From contig NZ_JNFB01000008.1 in assembly GCF_000766145.1 (NCBI RefSeq), positions 21,448 to 85,447 of the forward strand: 64,000 nucleotides of DNA. The letters run 5' to 3'. Position numbers and translations under genes: made by a program. The stretch is from Paenilisteria newyorkensis (lineage in GTDB: Bacteria; Bacillota; Bacilli; Lactobacillales; Listeriaceae). Below, in pieces: positions 29,472 to 37,786 of the stretch. Numbering within the stretch: position 1 is the stretch's first letter; every line of letters starts with the position of its first letter. The notes beneath the pieces were generated by a model. That model saw only the letters and a list, made by a program, of their open reading frames with translations. It made no database searches and was not told the DNA's origin.

Positions 29472-29882
29472 ATGAGTATTGGAGAAGGTATAAAAGCAAG
29501 GCGTCTGCAAAGTAATATGACACTAGAAGAACTAGCTGATGCTCTTAACGAAAAATTCCCTGGAGTTATCAATTTTAATAAAGGAAAATTGTCTAAATGG
29601 GAAAATGGCAAGGAGGAGCCTCGTCTTTCATCAATAAAATTGATTGCCGATTTCTTTAACATTACAATAGATGATTTGTACAATGCTAAGATTACAGATT
29701 TATTTTCCGAACAAGAAGAAACAGACATACAAAAAGAAGTTGAAAGACTCATGTCCGACATAAAAAACGGCAATTATATTCTTGAAGGTGAAGAACTTTC
29801 AGAGGACGCTAAGGAAAGCTTAAGAGGAGCTTTTGAAAATGCTGTTAGAACTGCTAAACTAATAAATAGAAATACTAAGTGA
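29472..29882 (+). CDS. CI-like phage repressor, short form without peptidase domain
   Basis: A 136-residue protein with an N-terminal HTH_3 domain (IGEGIKARRLQSNMTLEELA; KGKLSKWENGKEEPRLSSIK; IADFFNITIDDLY) and a short helical tail. LexA-type CI repressors have a further S24 protease domain of about 100 residues for RecA-stimulated self-cleavage; it is absent here. SOS induction would then need another route, such as the antirepressor or a protease. CAGGAGGTTGTTCAA precedes the ATG. Divergent from cro across the three operators. Confidence 0.8.
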   Translation: MSIGEGIKARRLQSNMTLEELADALNEKFPGVINFNKGKLSKWENGKEEPRLSSIKLIADFFNITIDDLYNAKITDLFSEQEETDIQKEVERLMSDIKNGNYILEGEELSEDAKESLRGAFENAVRTAKLINRNTK

Positions 29883-29967
29883 AAAATTCTAGGTAACTTA
29901 ATATTCTCTGTTTTAGAATTAAATATCCCCCACGCTCTCTTTTTTAGAATTTTACTTACTTTCTATT

Positions 29968-29995
29968 TTGAAGTTATGATTCTTTATATTAGAAT
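29968..29995 (+). promoter_or_regulatory. Promoter of the second HTH regulator
   Basis: TTGAAG, 16-nt spacer, TAGAAT. The gap 29883-30000 holds three TTAGAAT words (near 29914, 29944 and 29989), the last forming the -10 box, which could be a repeated operator for the downstream regulator. Confidence 0.6.
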
Positions 29996-30033
29996 GATTC
30001 ATGTTAGTACTTTCAAAAGGGACGGTGGTAATC

Positions 30034-30333
30034 ATGGACATTCACGAACGCATTGTATTGTTTCGAAAGCGTCAAGAAATTTCGCAAAAAGAATTAGCTG
30101 ATATGATCGGTGTTGATGACAGCACAATGAGCAAAATAGAAAATGGCGCTCGTGCTTTACGTCATTTTGAAATAGAAAAAGTAGCAGATGCGTTAAACGT
30201 TTCAATAGAAGAACTGTTCGGACGCGCTAACAAAACTGACGTTGATGTTATGCTGCTACGTTTTAACAACGGTTTAAACGACTTAGAAAAGAATAAAATT
30301 CTCTCCTTTGTCGATGGTGTGAATAGAAAATAA
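30034..30333 (+). CDS. Second XRE-family HTH regulator
   Basis: A 99-residue protein starting MDIHERIVLFRKRQEISQKE at ATG 30034; GGGACGGTGGTAATC precedes it. The HTH (LADMIGVDDSTMSKIENGAR) and DALNVSIEELFGR are classic XRE features; the tail has NDLEKNKILSFVDGVNRK. Unlike a standard immunity region there are two tandem CI-size regulators, each with its own promoter. It may control the downstream cargo genes or host genes. Confidence 0.75.
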   Translation: MDIHERIVLFRKRQEISQKELADMIGVDDSTMSKIENGARALRHFEIEKVADALNVSIEELFGRANKTDVDVMLLRFNNGLNDLEKNKILSFVDGVNRK

Positions 30334-30402
30334 CAATGCAACAAAGATGATAGGTATAAACGCTATGCGTTCATATAATAAAACACAAAAGGGGTAGAAG
30401 GA

Positions 30403-31029
30403 ATGGAAACTGGGAAAAAGAAAAAATCTATTTTTAAGAAATGGTGGTTTTGGGTTCTTGTCGTTATCATCGTGATGGTAGCTGCGAATATGGGGAATGA
30501 AGATGAAGCTAAAAGTGATAAAACAAGTGAAAAAAATACCACTGCCACTACTGCTAAAAAAACACCCGCTAAACAAGATGTAAAAAAAGAAACCGAAGAG
30601 AAAGAATATAAAATTGGTGATGTTGTTAAAGTTGGAGATATGGAATATATTGTAGAGTCAAAAGAAACGACAAAGCAAGTTGGTCCGTCTATTTTGCCAA
30701 CGGAAGCTAAAGATACTTTTCTTATTATTAATTTGAAAGTTAAGAATAATGGCAATGAAAAAGTGACTATAGACAGTTCTTTCTTCACACTACTTCGTGG
30801 CGATAAGAAATATGAAGCTGATAGCGGTGCCTCTCTTTCTGCTAATCAAGATGAAAGCGGCACAATAACCGATTCTTTTTTCATGTCAGAACTTAATCCT
30901 GATGTCGAACTGAGTGGCAAGGTAGTATTTGATGTAACTGAAGATACAGCAAATGCTACGGATTTGAGTTTAGAAGCGCAAACAGGAATATGGGGAACTG
31001 AAAAAGTTAAAATAAACTTAAATAAATAA
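30403..31029 (+). CDS. DUF4352 membrane-anchored protein, probable lysogenic-conversion gene
   Basis: A 208-residue protein with a basic start (METGKKKKSIFKKW), one membrane helix (WWFWVLVVIIVMVAANMG), a Lys/Thr/Ala linker of about 45 residues and an exported beta-sandwich (VGDMEYIVESKETTKQVGPS; TFLIINLKVKNNGNEKVTID; GSGTITDSF-like strands), the DUF4352 fold. AAGGGGTAGAAGGA precedes the ATG. Such proteins stand beside repressor genes in many Firmicutes prophages and are expressed in lysogens. Superinfection exclusion is plausible but unproven. Confidence 0.7.
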   Translation: METGKKKKSIFKKWWFWVLVVIIVMVAANMGNEDEAKSDKTSEKNTTATTAKKTPAKQDVKKETEEKEYKIGDVVKVGDMEYIVESKETTKQVGPSILPTEAKDTFLIINLKVKNNGNEKVTIDSSFFTLLRGDKKYEADSGASLSANQDESGTITDSFFMSELNPDVELSGKVVFDVTEDTANATDLSLEAQTGIWGTEKVKINLNK

Positions 31030-31034
31030 AGGAG

Positions 31035-31060
31035 AATCGCCCAAACCGGGCTTTTCTTTG
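31035..31060 (+). terminator. Weak terminator after the DUF4352 gene
   Basis: GCCC-AAACC-GGGC followed by TTTTCTTTG on the plus strand. The stem is only 4 bp, so termination may be partial. Confidence 0.45.
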
Positions 31061-31164
31061 TACCTAAAATAGAACATACGTACGCTTTTTTTGGGGGTGA
31101 TATTCACGTAAATACACTTTTTTAAACAATCAGAAACAGAAATAAACGGGAACGGTGGGAAATT

Positions 31165-31443
31165 ATGAAACAGTTAGTTGATTTGATTCGCGAGTTTGGC
31201 TCAGCAGATATTATAGAAATATCTCGCAACTTGAATATGCAGATTATCGATTTCAATCTTAATAAAGAAATCGATGCAATACTTACATGCATAGATAATC
31301 ATACTAGAATACTAACTTGTTCCGCAGCGTTGACGAATGAAAGAAAACAATGTGTATTGTCTTATATTGTTAATATGATAATACTTGAGCCTGACGACAC
31401 TAAGACAATTATTTTAATGAATGAAGATGAAGGGATTTGTTGA
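31165..31443 (+). CDS. Small protein upstream of integrase, possibly degenerate ImmA-like
   Basis: A 92-residue protein: MKQLVDLIREFGSADIIEIS, RNLNMQIIDFNLNKEIDAIL, then ERKQCVLSYIVNMIILEPDD. The order (helix with DIIEIS, a short beta core, then a helix at the place where ImmA/IrrE proteases have HExxH) resembles the first part of phage ImmA anti-repressors, but no HExxH is present. It may be an inactive relative or unrelated. AACGGTGGGAAATT precedes the ATG; GAAGGG near its end serves integrase. Confidence 0.45.
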   Translation: MKQLVDLIREFGSADIIEISRNLNMQIIDFNLNKEIDAILTCIDNHTRILTCSAALTNERKQCVLSYIVNMIILEPDDTKTIILMNEDEGIC

Positions 31444-31444
31444 T

Positions 31445-32587
31445 ATGCAAGGTGGCGTAAGAAAGCGTGGAGATGCCTGGTACTATTATTTTGAGGCGGG
31501 CCGTGTGGATGGTAAGCGGAAAAAGATTGAGCGAAAAGGTGGCACTACAAAGAAAGAAGCCCTCTCTAACTTGAGAAAGGCTTTAGATGAGTTTGAAAAC
31601 GGTGGTTCCTTCGTGGATCAATCAGAAATTAGCGTAGCAGATTATTTTGATTACTGGTACGAGAACTATGTAATGATTGATTTAAAATATAACTCTCAAG
31701 TTGCCTACAAAAACATAATTGACAAGCATATAAAACCGAAATTCGGGCACTATAAACTTAAATCTATACAGCCGGATGTCTTACAAAGCTTTTTAAACAA
31801 GAAATTACTCGCTGGCTTTACAAAAAATACAATCAGCGGTTTTTATGGAGTGCTGTCTAAAGGTTTTAAAATGGCTGTTCATCCATATAAGTACATTAAA
31901 GAAAATCCAATGCAGTATGTGACACTACCTAAAAAGCCTAACAATAAAAATGAGATTGTGCGAAAATCGGATGATTTAAAAGTTATTTCCTTAAAGGATT
32001 TCAACAAAATAATTGAACGCTTTCCAGCTACGACAACCTACTACATCCCTTTGCAAATAGGATTTCATACTGGTATGCGCATTGCCGAGGTTTGCGGTTT
32101 GACATGGGATTGTGTTGATTTAGAAAAGGGAGAAATACACGTAGAAAAAATATTGGTTTTACATGGAAGTGTGCCGAAGTTTGGAACGCCAAAGACTAAA
32201 GGCTCTATTCGGACCATCAAAATAGGCAAGACTCTAATTGATATTCTAACTACACACAAAGAGCAGCAAGAAAAAAATAAAAAGAAATACCGCGAGTATT
32301 ATACTCAAAATAATTTTGTATGTACGATGGAAAACGGAACACTCGTAACTCAAAATACAATGAAGTATTTGAGTCGCGTTGTGAACTATGATCTTGGTAT
32401 TAAGTTTAATTTCCATTCTCTGCGTCACACACACGCTACGATGCTTATAGAAAGCGGAGCTAACACTAAAGGTGTTCAAGTTCGTTTAGGGCATTCTAGG
32501 CACTCTACAACGGTAGATACCTACTCTCATGTTACGCCAAAAATGGCAGATGACACCGTAGATATTTTTGAAAATAAGATAAAATAA
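31445..32587 (+). CDS. int: Phage tyrosine integrase
   Basis: A 380-residue site-specific recombinase. The N-terminal arm-binding part is QGGVRKRGDAWYYYFEAGRV; the core-binding SAM-like domain follows (SVADYFDYWYENYVMIDLKY); the catalytic domain has Arg in FHTGMRIAEVCG, Lys in TPKTKGSIRTIK, His-x-x-Arg in FHSLRHTHATML, His in LGHSRHSTT and the nucleophile Tyr in VDTYSHVTP. All catalytic residues are present. ATGs at 31421 and 31427 are alternatives. It converges on host rlmCD, so the right attachment site should lie between 32588 and the 3' end of rlmCD. Confidence 0.9.
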   Translation: MQGGVRKRGDAWYYYFEAGRVDGKRKKIERKGGTTKKEALSNLRKALDEFENGGSFVDQSEISVADYFDYWYENYVMIDLKYNSQVAYKNIIDKHIKPKFGHYKLKSIQPDVLQSFLNKKLLAGFTKNTISGFYGVLSKGFKMAVHPYKYIKENPMQYVTLPKKPNNKNEIVRKSDDLKVISLKDFNKIIERFPATTTYYIPLQIGFHTGMRIAEVCGLTWDCVDLEKGEIHVEKILVLHGSVPKFGTPKTKGSIRTIKIGKTLIDILTTHKEQQEKNKKKYREYYTQNNFVCTMENGTLVTQNTMKYLSRVVNYDLGIKFNFHSLRHTHATMLIESGANTKGVQVRLGHSRHSTTVDTYSHVTPKMADDTVDIFENKIK

Positions 32588-32645
32588 TGCCACCGACCTC
32601 CAACAGGCGGTGGCATGAGGGTGGAAAATGGTGTTTTTCCATCCT
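32588..32645. terminator. Bidirectional terminator structures between int and rlmCD; expected attachment-site region
   Basis: Two hairpins: TGCCACCG pairs with CGGTGGCA (32588-32615), and GAGGGTGGAAAA pairs with TTTTCCATCCTC (32617-32645), giving T- or A-rich flanks on both strands. They separate convergent int and rlmCD. Phage DNA must end in or near this stretch, but only one end is in the window, so the core cannot be read. Confidence 0.5.
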
Positions 32646-32664
32646 CTTATAACCTTGAAAAGCG

Positions 32665-34029
32665 TTACGATTTAAGCGTTAGTACCGTTACACACTCCAC
32701 ATGTGTCGTATGTGGGAACATGTCTACAGGCTGAACGACTTTCGCCTCGTAACCACCGTCCGTCAACACCAACATATCCCGCGCTAACGTCGATGGATTG
32801 CACGATACATAAACAACCCGTTTCGGTTTCATTTTCAAAATTGTCTCAAGTAGCGCCTCGTCACAGCCCTTGCGAGGTGGATCGACAACCAGCACATCTG
32901 CCACGATACCATCTTTAAACCAAGCCGGAATCACCTCTTCCGCCTTCCCAACCTCGAAGGTGACATTATCCATCTTGTTCAACTTGGCATTCGCGCGCGC
33001 ATCCTCAATCGCTTGTAGCACAATTTCTACGCCGTATACCCGTTTCGCCTCTTTCGCCAAGCACAGCGATATCGAGCCAATTCCGCAATACGCGTCAATC
33101 ACCGTCTCCTCGCCCGTCAACTCCGCCAAACGCAGCGCCTCCGCATACAGAACTTCCGTCTGCTCCGGATTCACCTGATAAAACGACCGCGCCGAAATCG
33201 CAAAAGAAATCCCGTGAATCGTGTCCATAATGTACTCACGACCCCACAAAACATCCGTACGATCCCCAAAAATCACATTTGTATTCGCCGCATTCACATT
33301 CTGAACAAGCGATGTCAAACCAGGAATGGCCGTCTGCAACTCCGCCACAATCTGCTCCTTATTTGGAAAATTCGGCTTCGTTGTCACCATCACAAGCATC
33401 AATTCACCCGTCGTCGTCGCAAAACGCGTCATCAAATGGCGCAACACACCTTTTCGCGTCGTTTCATCATACGGTTCAATATGGTACTTCGCAAAAACAC
33501 CACGCGCAATCTGAATCGCTGCATCATTTTCCTCATGCTGAATCAAACACGTATCCATATCAATAATCTGATGCGAGCGCTGCTGATAAAATCCCGCGAC
33601 CAATTTCCCGTTCACAAACCCAACTGGAACTTGCGCCTTATTCCGGTAACGCCAAGGCTCCGCCATACCAAGCGTCGGCAATACCTCTACGTCCTGCTTC
33701 CCAATCCGCTTCATCACCTGCGCCACTTGTTTTTGCTTCACGCGTAATTGCCCGTCATAACTCAGATGCTGCAACTGACAACCACCACACTGCGAATAAA
33801 CAACACAAGGCGGCGTCACCCGATCCACACTTTCCTTCGTCAACTCGATAATTTTGCCAAATCCGTAGTTCTTATTCGTCTTAATCACCTTAATCCGCGC
33901 CGTTTCTTCCGGCAAACCCTGCGGCACAAAAATCGGATAACCATTTATCTTCGCGACAGCATTACCATCATGCGTTAAATCCTCAAAAACAACATCAATA
34001 CACTCATTCTTACTCACTGGAGCACCCAT
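32665..34029 (-). CDS. rlmCD: 23S rRNA (uracil-C5)-methyltransferase RlmCD
   Basis: A 454-residue TrmA/RumA-family enzyme that makes m5U in 23S rRNA (U747 and U1939 in Gram-positives) with S-adenosylmethionine. The N-terminal TRAM domain covers residues 6-65. Fe-S cysteines appear in [13 protein letters not shown] and DTCLIQH. The SAM site is [16 protein letters not shown], the acidic site DPPRKGCDE, and the catalytic Cys is in [27 protein letters not shown] precedes the ATG. It is the first host gene beside the prophage and looks intact, so insertion has not broken it. Confidence 0.9.
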   Translation of the reverse strand: MGAPVSKNECIDVVFEDLTHDGNAVAKINGYPIFVPQGLPEETARIKVIKTNKNYGFGKIIELTKESVDRVTPPCVVYSQCGGCQLQHLSYDGQLRVKQKQVAQVMKRIGKQDVEVLPTLGMAEPWRYRNKAQVPVGFVNGKLVAGFYQQRSHQIIDMDTCLIQHEENDAAIQIARGVFAKYHIEPYDETTRKGVLRHLMTRFATTTGELMLVMVTTKPNFPNKEQIVAELQTAIPGLTSLVQNVNAANTNVIFGDRTDVLWGREYIMDTIHGISFAISARSFYQVNPEQTEVLYAEALRLAELTGEETVIDAYCGIGSISLCLAKEAKRVYGVEIVLQAIEDARANAKLNKMDNVTFEVGKAEEVIPAWFKDGIVADVLVVDPPRKGCDEALLETILKMKPKRVVYVSCNPSTLARDMLVLTDGGYEAKVVQPVDMFPHTTHVECVTVLTLKS

Positions 34030-34107
34030 ATTTGCCCTCCCTCATCATATCTAGACTCTTCACATTATACCAAAAAAAAGGAGAATAGAACATACGCAAA
34101 AAAAATA

Positions 34108-34233
34108 GGCGACAAACGCTCGCATTCAGGCAGTTTGGCGGACTTCCGGTTCTCATGTACACTCGTACACGTAGCTCTCCGGCTTCCACTAAACTACCTG
34201 AATACAAACGCTTTCGCTCGATTTGTGTAAAGC
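34108..34233. repeat. Intergenic palindromic repeat E1
   Basis: Starts GGCGACAAACGCTCG and ends CAAACGCTTTCGCTCGATTT. Inside, ATTCAGGCAGTTT pairs with AAACTACCTGAAT-like sequence across a core GGACTTCCGGTTCTC...TCGTACACG. The right end matches repeat E2 at 28 of 29 positions. Lies between the gene at 34281 and rlmCD; no ORF or transposase. Confidence 0.65.
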
Positions 34234-34280
34234 AAAATTCACATCCTACTCAAAATCAATAATTAGGATTCTTCTGCTCT

Positions 34281-35042
34281 TCATTTTTCCTTAATCACAT
34301 ATTCCAATCCAACTGGTTGCGTAATCTCCTCATCACTATCCCCTTTAAAGAAAGCAAGCGATGTCTTTTCGGCGCTAAACTGATATTCCAACTGTCTAGG
34401 ATAGGCAGTCACCGTTTCACCTGTCGTCACATTAAATTCATCTTCTAAATACTGACTCGATATCTTCGGATTGATACCCAAAATTGGCGCAACTTTCTCA
34501 GCAAGTCCACTAGAATAAATTGTTTCTAGTTTCTCATTCACTTGCATCGTTGTCCCCGCTTTTGCCGTCAGTCCAAAGCTTTTACCCGCCGTTTTATCCA
34601 AGGTTCCATTCAAAATCGAATAGCTCGTCAAAAAACCATCCACTTTGTCATTCGTATATTGGAATGTTGCTGGGTTCATCACCGTTGATACCTTGTTCGC
34701 AAAAATTCTAACTCGGAAACGATCCATTGCTTGATATTTCGCATCCACTTTTGCCATTTTTGTTAAAACGGCTTTATTCGTTGTATCGAGGATTAAATCG
34801 CCATTGCTTGCGATGCTCGTTACCGTACTGTCCCCTTTGATAGGAACGACCAGATTCGGCCCAATCGCAATGCTTGTGTTCGTCTTAATCCACGTTCTAT
34901 TACTATCCATTAATTTCGCTTGATCAACCTCAGGCATCACTTCTTCCGCCTGCACATTCCAAAATATAAGAAAGGCTGCACCCCCGATGGCTATGCATGC
35001 CAACAAACCAATAATAAAACGGCTTACACGACTGCTTTTCAA
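34281..35042 (-). CDS. Secreted or membrane-anchored protein of unknown function
   Basis: A 253-residue protein with an N-terminal anchor (RFIIGLLACIAIGGAAFLIF) followed by an extracellular domain of about 215 residues, beta-rich and Thr/Ser-rich (GDSTVTSIASNGDLILDTTN). The TTG at 35042 is chosen because a strong promoter (-10 at 35094-35099) lies inside any longer version, and AAGGTG stands 8 nt before it. No lipobox. It sits between dgkB and rlmCD, each with its own promoter or terminator. Not recognised. Confidence 0.6.
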   Translation of the reverse strand: MKSSRVSRFIIGLLACIAIGGAAFLIFWNVQAEEVMPEVDQAKLMDSNRTWIKTNTSIAIGPNLVVPIKGDSTVTSIASNGDLILDTTNKAVLTKMAKVDAKYQAMDRFRVRIFANKVSTVMNPATFQYTNDKVDGFLTSYSILNGTLDKTAGKSFGLTAKAGTTMQVNEKLETIYSSGLAEKVAPILGINPKISSQYLEDEFNVTTGETVTAYPRQLEYQFSAEKTSLAFFKGDSDEEITQPVGLEYVIKEK

Positions 35043-35093
35043 GTCGCAAACACCTTCTTCCTTGTTTCTAACTGTATCGTAACAGCTTTCTCT

Positions 35094-35122
35094 ATTATAT
35101 CGCATTTTACGGATTAATACAA
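35094..35122 (-). promoter_or_regulatory. Promoter of the secreted-protein gene
   Basis: Minus strand TTGTAT, 17-nt spacer, TATAAT. Transcription would start near 35087, which excludes upstream start codons. Confidence 0.75.
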
Positions 35123-35161
35123 GTTCTTTACAAAGATTACAGTTATCTCAGAATATGTTAC

Positions 35162-35200
35162 AAAAAAACCGAATGAATCTCATGTCTCAGAGTCATTCGG
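35162..35200 (-). terminator. Terminator of dgkB
   Basis: Minus strand CCGAATGA...TCATTCGG with inner pairing CTCTGAGACATGAG, followed by TTTTTTTG. Confidence 0.85.
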
Positions 35201-35216
35201 CCTGTCTGTTTGTTTA

Positions 35217-36158
35217 CTAGTCAATCATTTCCATTTGTTTATTATTTAGGTCCGATGCTGGAATATCCGCCACGTTTGCAAAGAAGGAAATGTGTTGCTT
35301 CAAGTTTTGGAAGGTCATCGGTGTTTCGCCGCCGAGTTCCCCGTCCAAATTGATCAACATCTGTTCCTCTGAATGCACAATAACCTTCTCCGACTTCACA
35401 TAAATCACGTTTGGCTCTTTGATATGATCTCCTCGTAAAGCCAGTGTCACCAAGCGAATAAACTCCGCCAAGTTCACTTTTTTCACGATGATCAGTGAAA
35501 ATTTGCCATCATCTAGTTTAGCGTCCGGCGCAATTTTCTCAAAGCCGCCAATCGAATTCGTAAGTCCAAGCAAGAAAAACATCGCTTCGCCTTCAAAAAT
35601 ACCATCATCGTACTCGACCTTCACTGGTGTTGGCTTGAGTGATGGCAACATTTCAATGCCTTTCAGATAGTACGCCAGCTGGCCAATCATCGTCTTTAAA
35701 CGACTCGGAACATCATACGTCAGCTCGGTAATCCGTCCACCACCGCCAATATTGATAAAATACGTGTCGTTAGCTTTTCCAATATCCATCGCGACGCTAG
35801 CGCCCTTTGCAATGATCTCCGTCGCCTTAATCACGTCCCGCGGAATCTTCAATGCCCGCGCAAAATCATTTGTCGTGCCAGTCGGAATAATCCCTACTTT
35901 CGGCCGGTAATCCTGCTCTGCGATACCATTAATAACCTCATTAATCGTGCCATCGCCGCCCGCTGCAACGACTAAGTCATAGCGATCCTCAACAGCCTTT
36001 CGCGCCTCATTTTTTGCGTCATTTTCCGCTGGTGTCGTCGCATGGGAGCTCGTTATATATCCTGCATTTTCCAATATCATTAGCACATCAGCCAAGTTTT
36101 TCTTAATAATTTCTCGCCCTGATGTCGGGTTGTAAATCACCCGCGCTCGTTTTTGCAT
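35217..36158 (-). CDS. dgkB: Diacylglycerol kinase DgkB
   Basis: A 313-residue soluble lipid kinase that phosphorylates diacylglycerol released during lipoteichoic acid synthesis, returning phosphatidic acid to phospholipid synthesis at the membrane. It begins RARVIYNPTSGREIIKKNLA, and has the ATP motif AAGGDGTINEVINGI and the IPTGTTNDFARAL loop; the C-terminal beta domain (EKVIVHSEEQMLINLDGELG) is typical. Length fits the family. Own extended -10 promoter and terminator make it monocistronic. Confidence 0.92.
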   Translation of the reverse strand: MQKRARVIYNPTSGREIIKKNLADVLMILENAGYITSSHATTPAENDAKNEARKAVEDRYDLVVAAGGDGTINEVINGIAEQDYRPKVGIIPTGTTNDFARALKIPRDVIKATEIIAKGASVAMDIGKANDTYFINIGGGGRITELTYDVPSRLKTMIGQLAYYLKGIEMLPSLKPTPVKVEYDDGIFEGEAMFFLLGLTNSIGGFEKIAPDAKLDDGKFSLIIVKKVNLAEFIRLVTLALRGDHIKEPNVIYVKSEKVIVHSEEQMLINLDGELGGETPMTFQNLKQHISFFANVADIPASDLNNKQMEMID

Positions 36159-36238
36159 AGTATATTCTCCGTCCTCTCAAATCTGAATACAAACGCCAAT
36201 CCCGTTCTGCTCATTTGTCTCAGCCCCGAATACTTACC

Positions 36239-36247
36239 ATTATACCA
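36239..36247 (-). promoter_or_regulatory. Extended -10 promoter of dgkB
   Basis: Minus strand TGGTATAAT, a perfect TGnTATAAT. No clear -35. About 80 nt before the dgkB start. The gap also holds CTGAATACAAACGCC at 36184-36198, resembling the end of repeat E1 and perhaps a decayed copy. Confidence 0.65.
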
Positions 36248-36288
36248 AATTACTACTCAAAAACCCATTTTGAAGATAAGCCAAACGC

Positions 36289-36329
36289 AAAAAAAGTTAC
36301 TAGGAGCGTGTCGATGCCCCCCAGTAACT
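36289..36329 (-). terminator. Terminator of the gatCAB operon
   Basis: Minus strand AGTTACTG...TAGTAACT with a GC-rich loop, then TTTTTTTGCG, just after the gatB stop. Confidence 0.85.
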
Positions 36330-36340
36330 CTGTATATTAT

Positions 36341-37771
36341 TTAACGTTTGTTCATCTCATCGACTAAAATTTCGTTTACCATTGTTGGATTTGCTTGACC
36401 TTTTGTTGCTTTCATAACTTGTCCAACTAGGAAACCAACCGCGCGATCTTTTCCGTTTTTGAAATCGGTCACGGATTGCTCGTTTTGGTCAAGGATGCCA
36501 GAAATGATGCCTCTTAGTTCGCCAGCGTCGGAAATTTGAATAAGACCTTTCGCTTTCACGACTTCCTCTGCGTCCCCACCGTTCGTGATTAACTCACGGA
36601 AAACTTTCTTCGCAATTTTGGAAGAAATCGTGCCTTTTTCGATAAGTCCAATCATGCCAGCTAGGTTTTCAGGTGTTAATTTCGTATCGGCAAGTTCTTG
36701 TTGCTCGGCGTTTAAATAAGCCGAAACTTCGCCCATTAACCAGTTAGATGCTTGTTTTGCATCGGCACCTTTTGCGATTGTTGCTTCAAAGAAATCGGAC
36801 ATCTCTTTTGTTAGCGTCAGTACCATCGCATCGTATGCTGGGAGGCCTAAATCCGCAACGTAGCGCGCTTGGCGTTTATCTGGAAGCTCCGGAATTTCAG
36901 CACGAATGCGTTCTTTCCAAGCGTCATCAATATATAAATCTACCAAATCTGGCTCTGGGAAATAACGATAATCGTCCGAACCTTCTTTAATACGCATCAA
37001 CGTCGTTTTACCAGTTGCTTCCTCAAAACGGCGCGTTTCTTGTTCAATAATGCCACCAGCCATCAAAACTTCTGCTTGGCGCTTGATTTCATATTCGATA
37101 CCTTTACGCACGTTGTTGAAGGAGTTCAAGTTTTTAAGCTCGGTTTTCACGCCGAATTCTTCTTGACCAACTGGACGAATCGAGATATTTGCATCACAAC
37201 GCATCGATCCTTCTTCCATTTTCACATCAGAAACGCCTGTGTATTGGATGATGGATTTGATTTTTTCAAGGTAAGCATAAGCCTCGTCAGCCGTACGCAT
37301 ATCTGGCTCAGACACGATTTCAACAAGCGGCGTACCTTGACGGTTAAGATCCACAAGTGAGTAGCCATGCGATGTATGCGTATTTTTACCTGCATCCTCT
37401 TCTAAATGAAGGCGTGTGACACCGATACGCTTCTTCTCGCCGTTTACTTCCACGTCAATCCAGCCATGTTCGCCGATTGGTTTATCGAATTGCGAAATTT
37501 GGTAGGCTTTCGGATTATCCGGATAGAAATAGTTTTTGCGGTCGAATTTCGTATGTTCTGCGATTTCACAGTTAATTGCCATCGCTGCTTTCATGCCGTA
37601 TTCTACTGCTTTTTTATTCAAAACTGGCAAGACGCCTGGCATTCCAAGGTCGACCACATGGGTATTGGTATTCGGTTCAGCGCCAAAATGAGCAGGTGCC
37701 GGCGAAAAGATTTTGGATTCTGTTTTCAATTCTACATGGACCTCAAGTCCGATTACTGTTTCAAAATTCAT
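36341..37771 (-). CDS. gatB: Asp-tRNA(Asn)/Glu-tRNA(Gln) amidotransferase subunit B
   Basis: A 476-residue subunit that binds mischarged tRNA and activates its acyl group with ATP before transfer of ammonia made by GatA. The GatB_N kinase fold holds [24 protein letters not shown] opening residues, SRPAPAHFG-type substrate loop ([20 protein letters not shown]) and [16 protein letters not shown]; the C-terminal YqeY-like helical tail ([20 protein letters not shown]) contacts the tRNA. Last gene of gatC-gatA-gatB, needed because such bacteria lack glutaminyl-tRNA synthetase. Confidence 0.96.
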   Translation of the reverse strand: MNFETVIGLEVHVELKTESKIFSPAPAHFGAEPNTNTHVVDLGMPGVLPVLNKKAVEYGMKAAMAINCEIAEHTKFDRKNYFYPDNPKAYQISQFDKPIGEHGWIDVEVNGEKKRIGVTRLHLEEDAGKNTHTSHGYSLVDLNRQGTPLVEIVSEPDMRTADEAYAYLEKIKSIIQYTGVSDVKMEEGSMRCDANISIRPVGQEEFGVKTELKNLNSFNNVRKGIEYEIKRQAEVLMAGGIIEQETRRFEEATGKTTLMRIKEGSDDYRYFPEPDLVDLYIDDAWKERIRAEIPELPDKRQARYVADLGLPAYDAMVLTLTKEMSDFFEATIAKGADAKQASNWLMGEVSAYLNAEQQELADTKLTPENLAGMIGLIEKGTISSKIAKKVFRELITNGGDAEEVVKAKGLIQISDAGELRGIISGILDQNEQSVTDFKNGKDRAVGFLVGQVMKATKGQANPTMVNEILVDEMNKR

Positions 37772-37786
37772 ATGTCTCGCCCTCCC

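Noticed and set aside
31066..31100. GAACATACGTAC as an SOS (LexA/DinR) box; a similar AATAGAACATACG occurs at 34084
   Set aside because: The symmetric GAAC-N4-GTTC pattern is incomplete in both, so no SOS operator is called.
34281..35105. Longer start (MRYNRESCYDTV) for the secreted-protein gene
   Set aside because: The first codons would overlap the -10 box of its own promoter.
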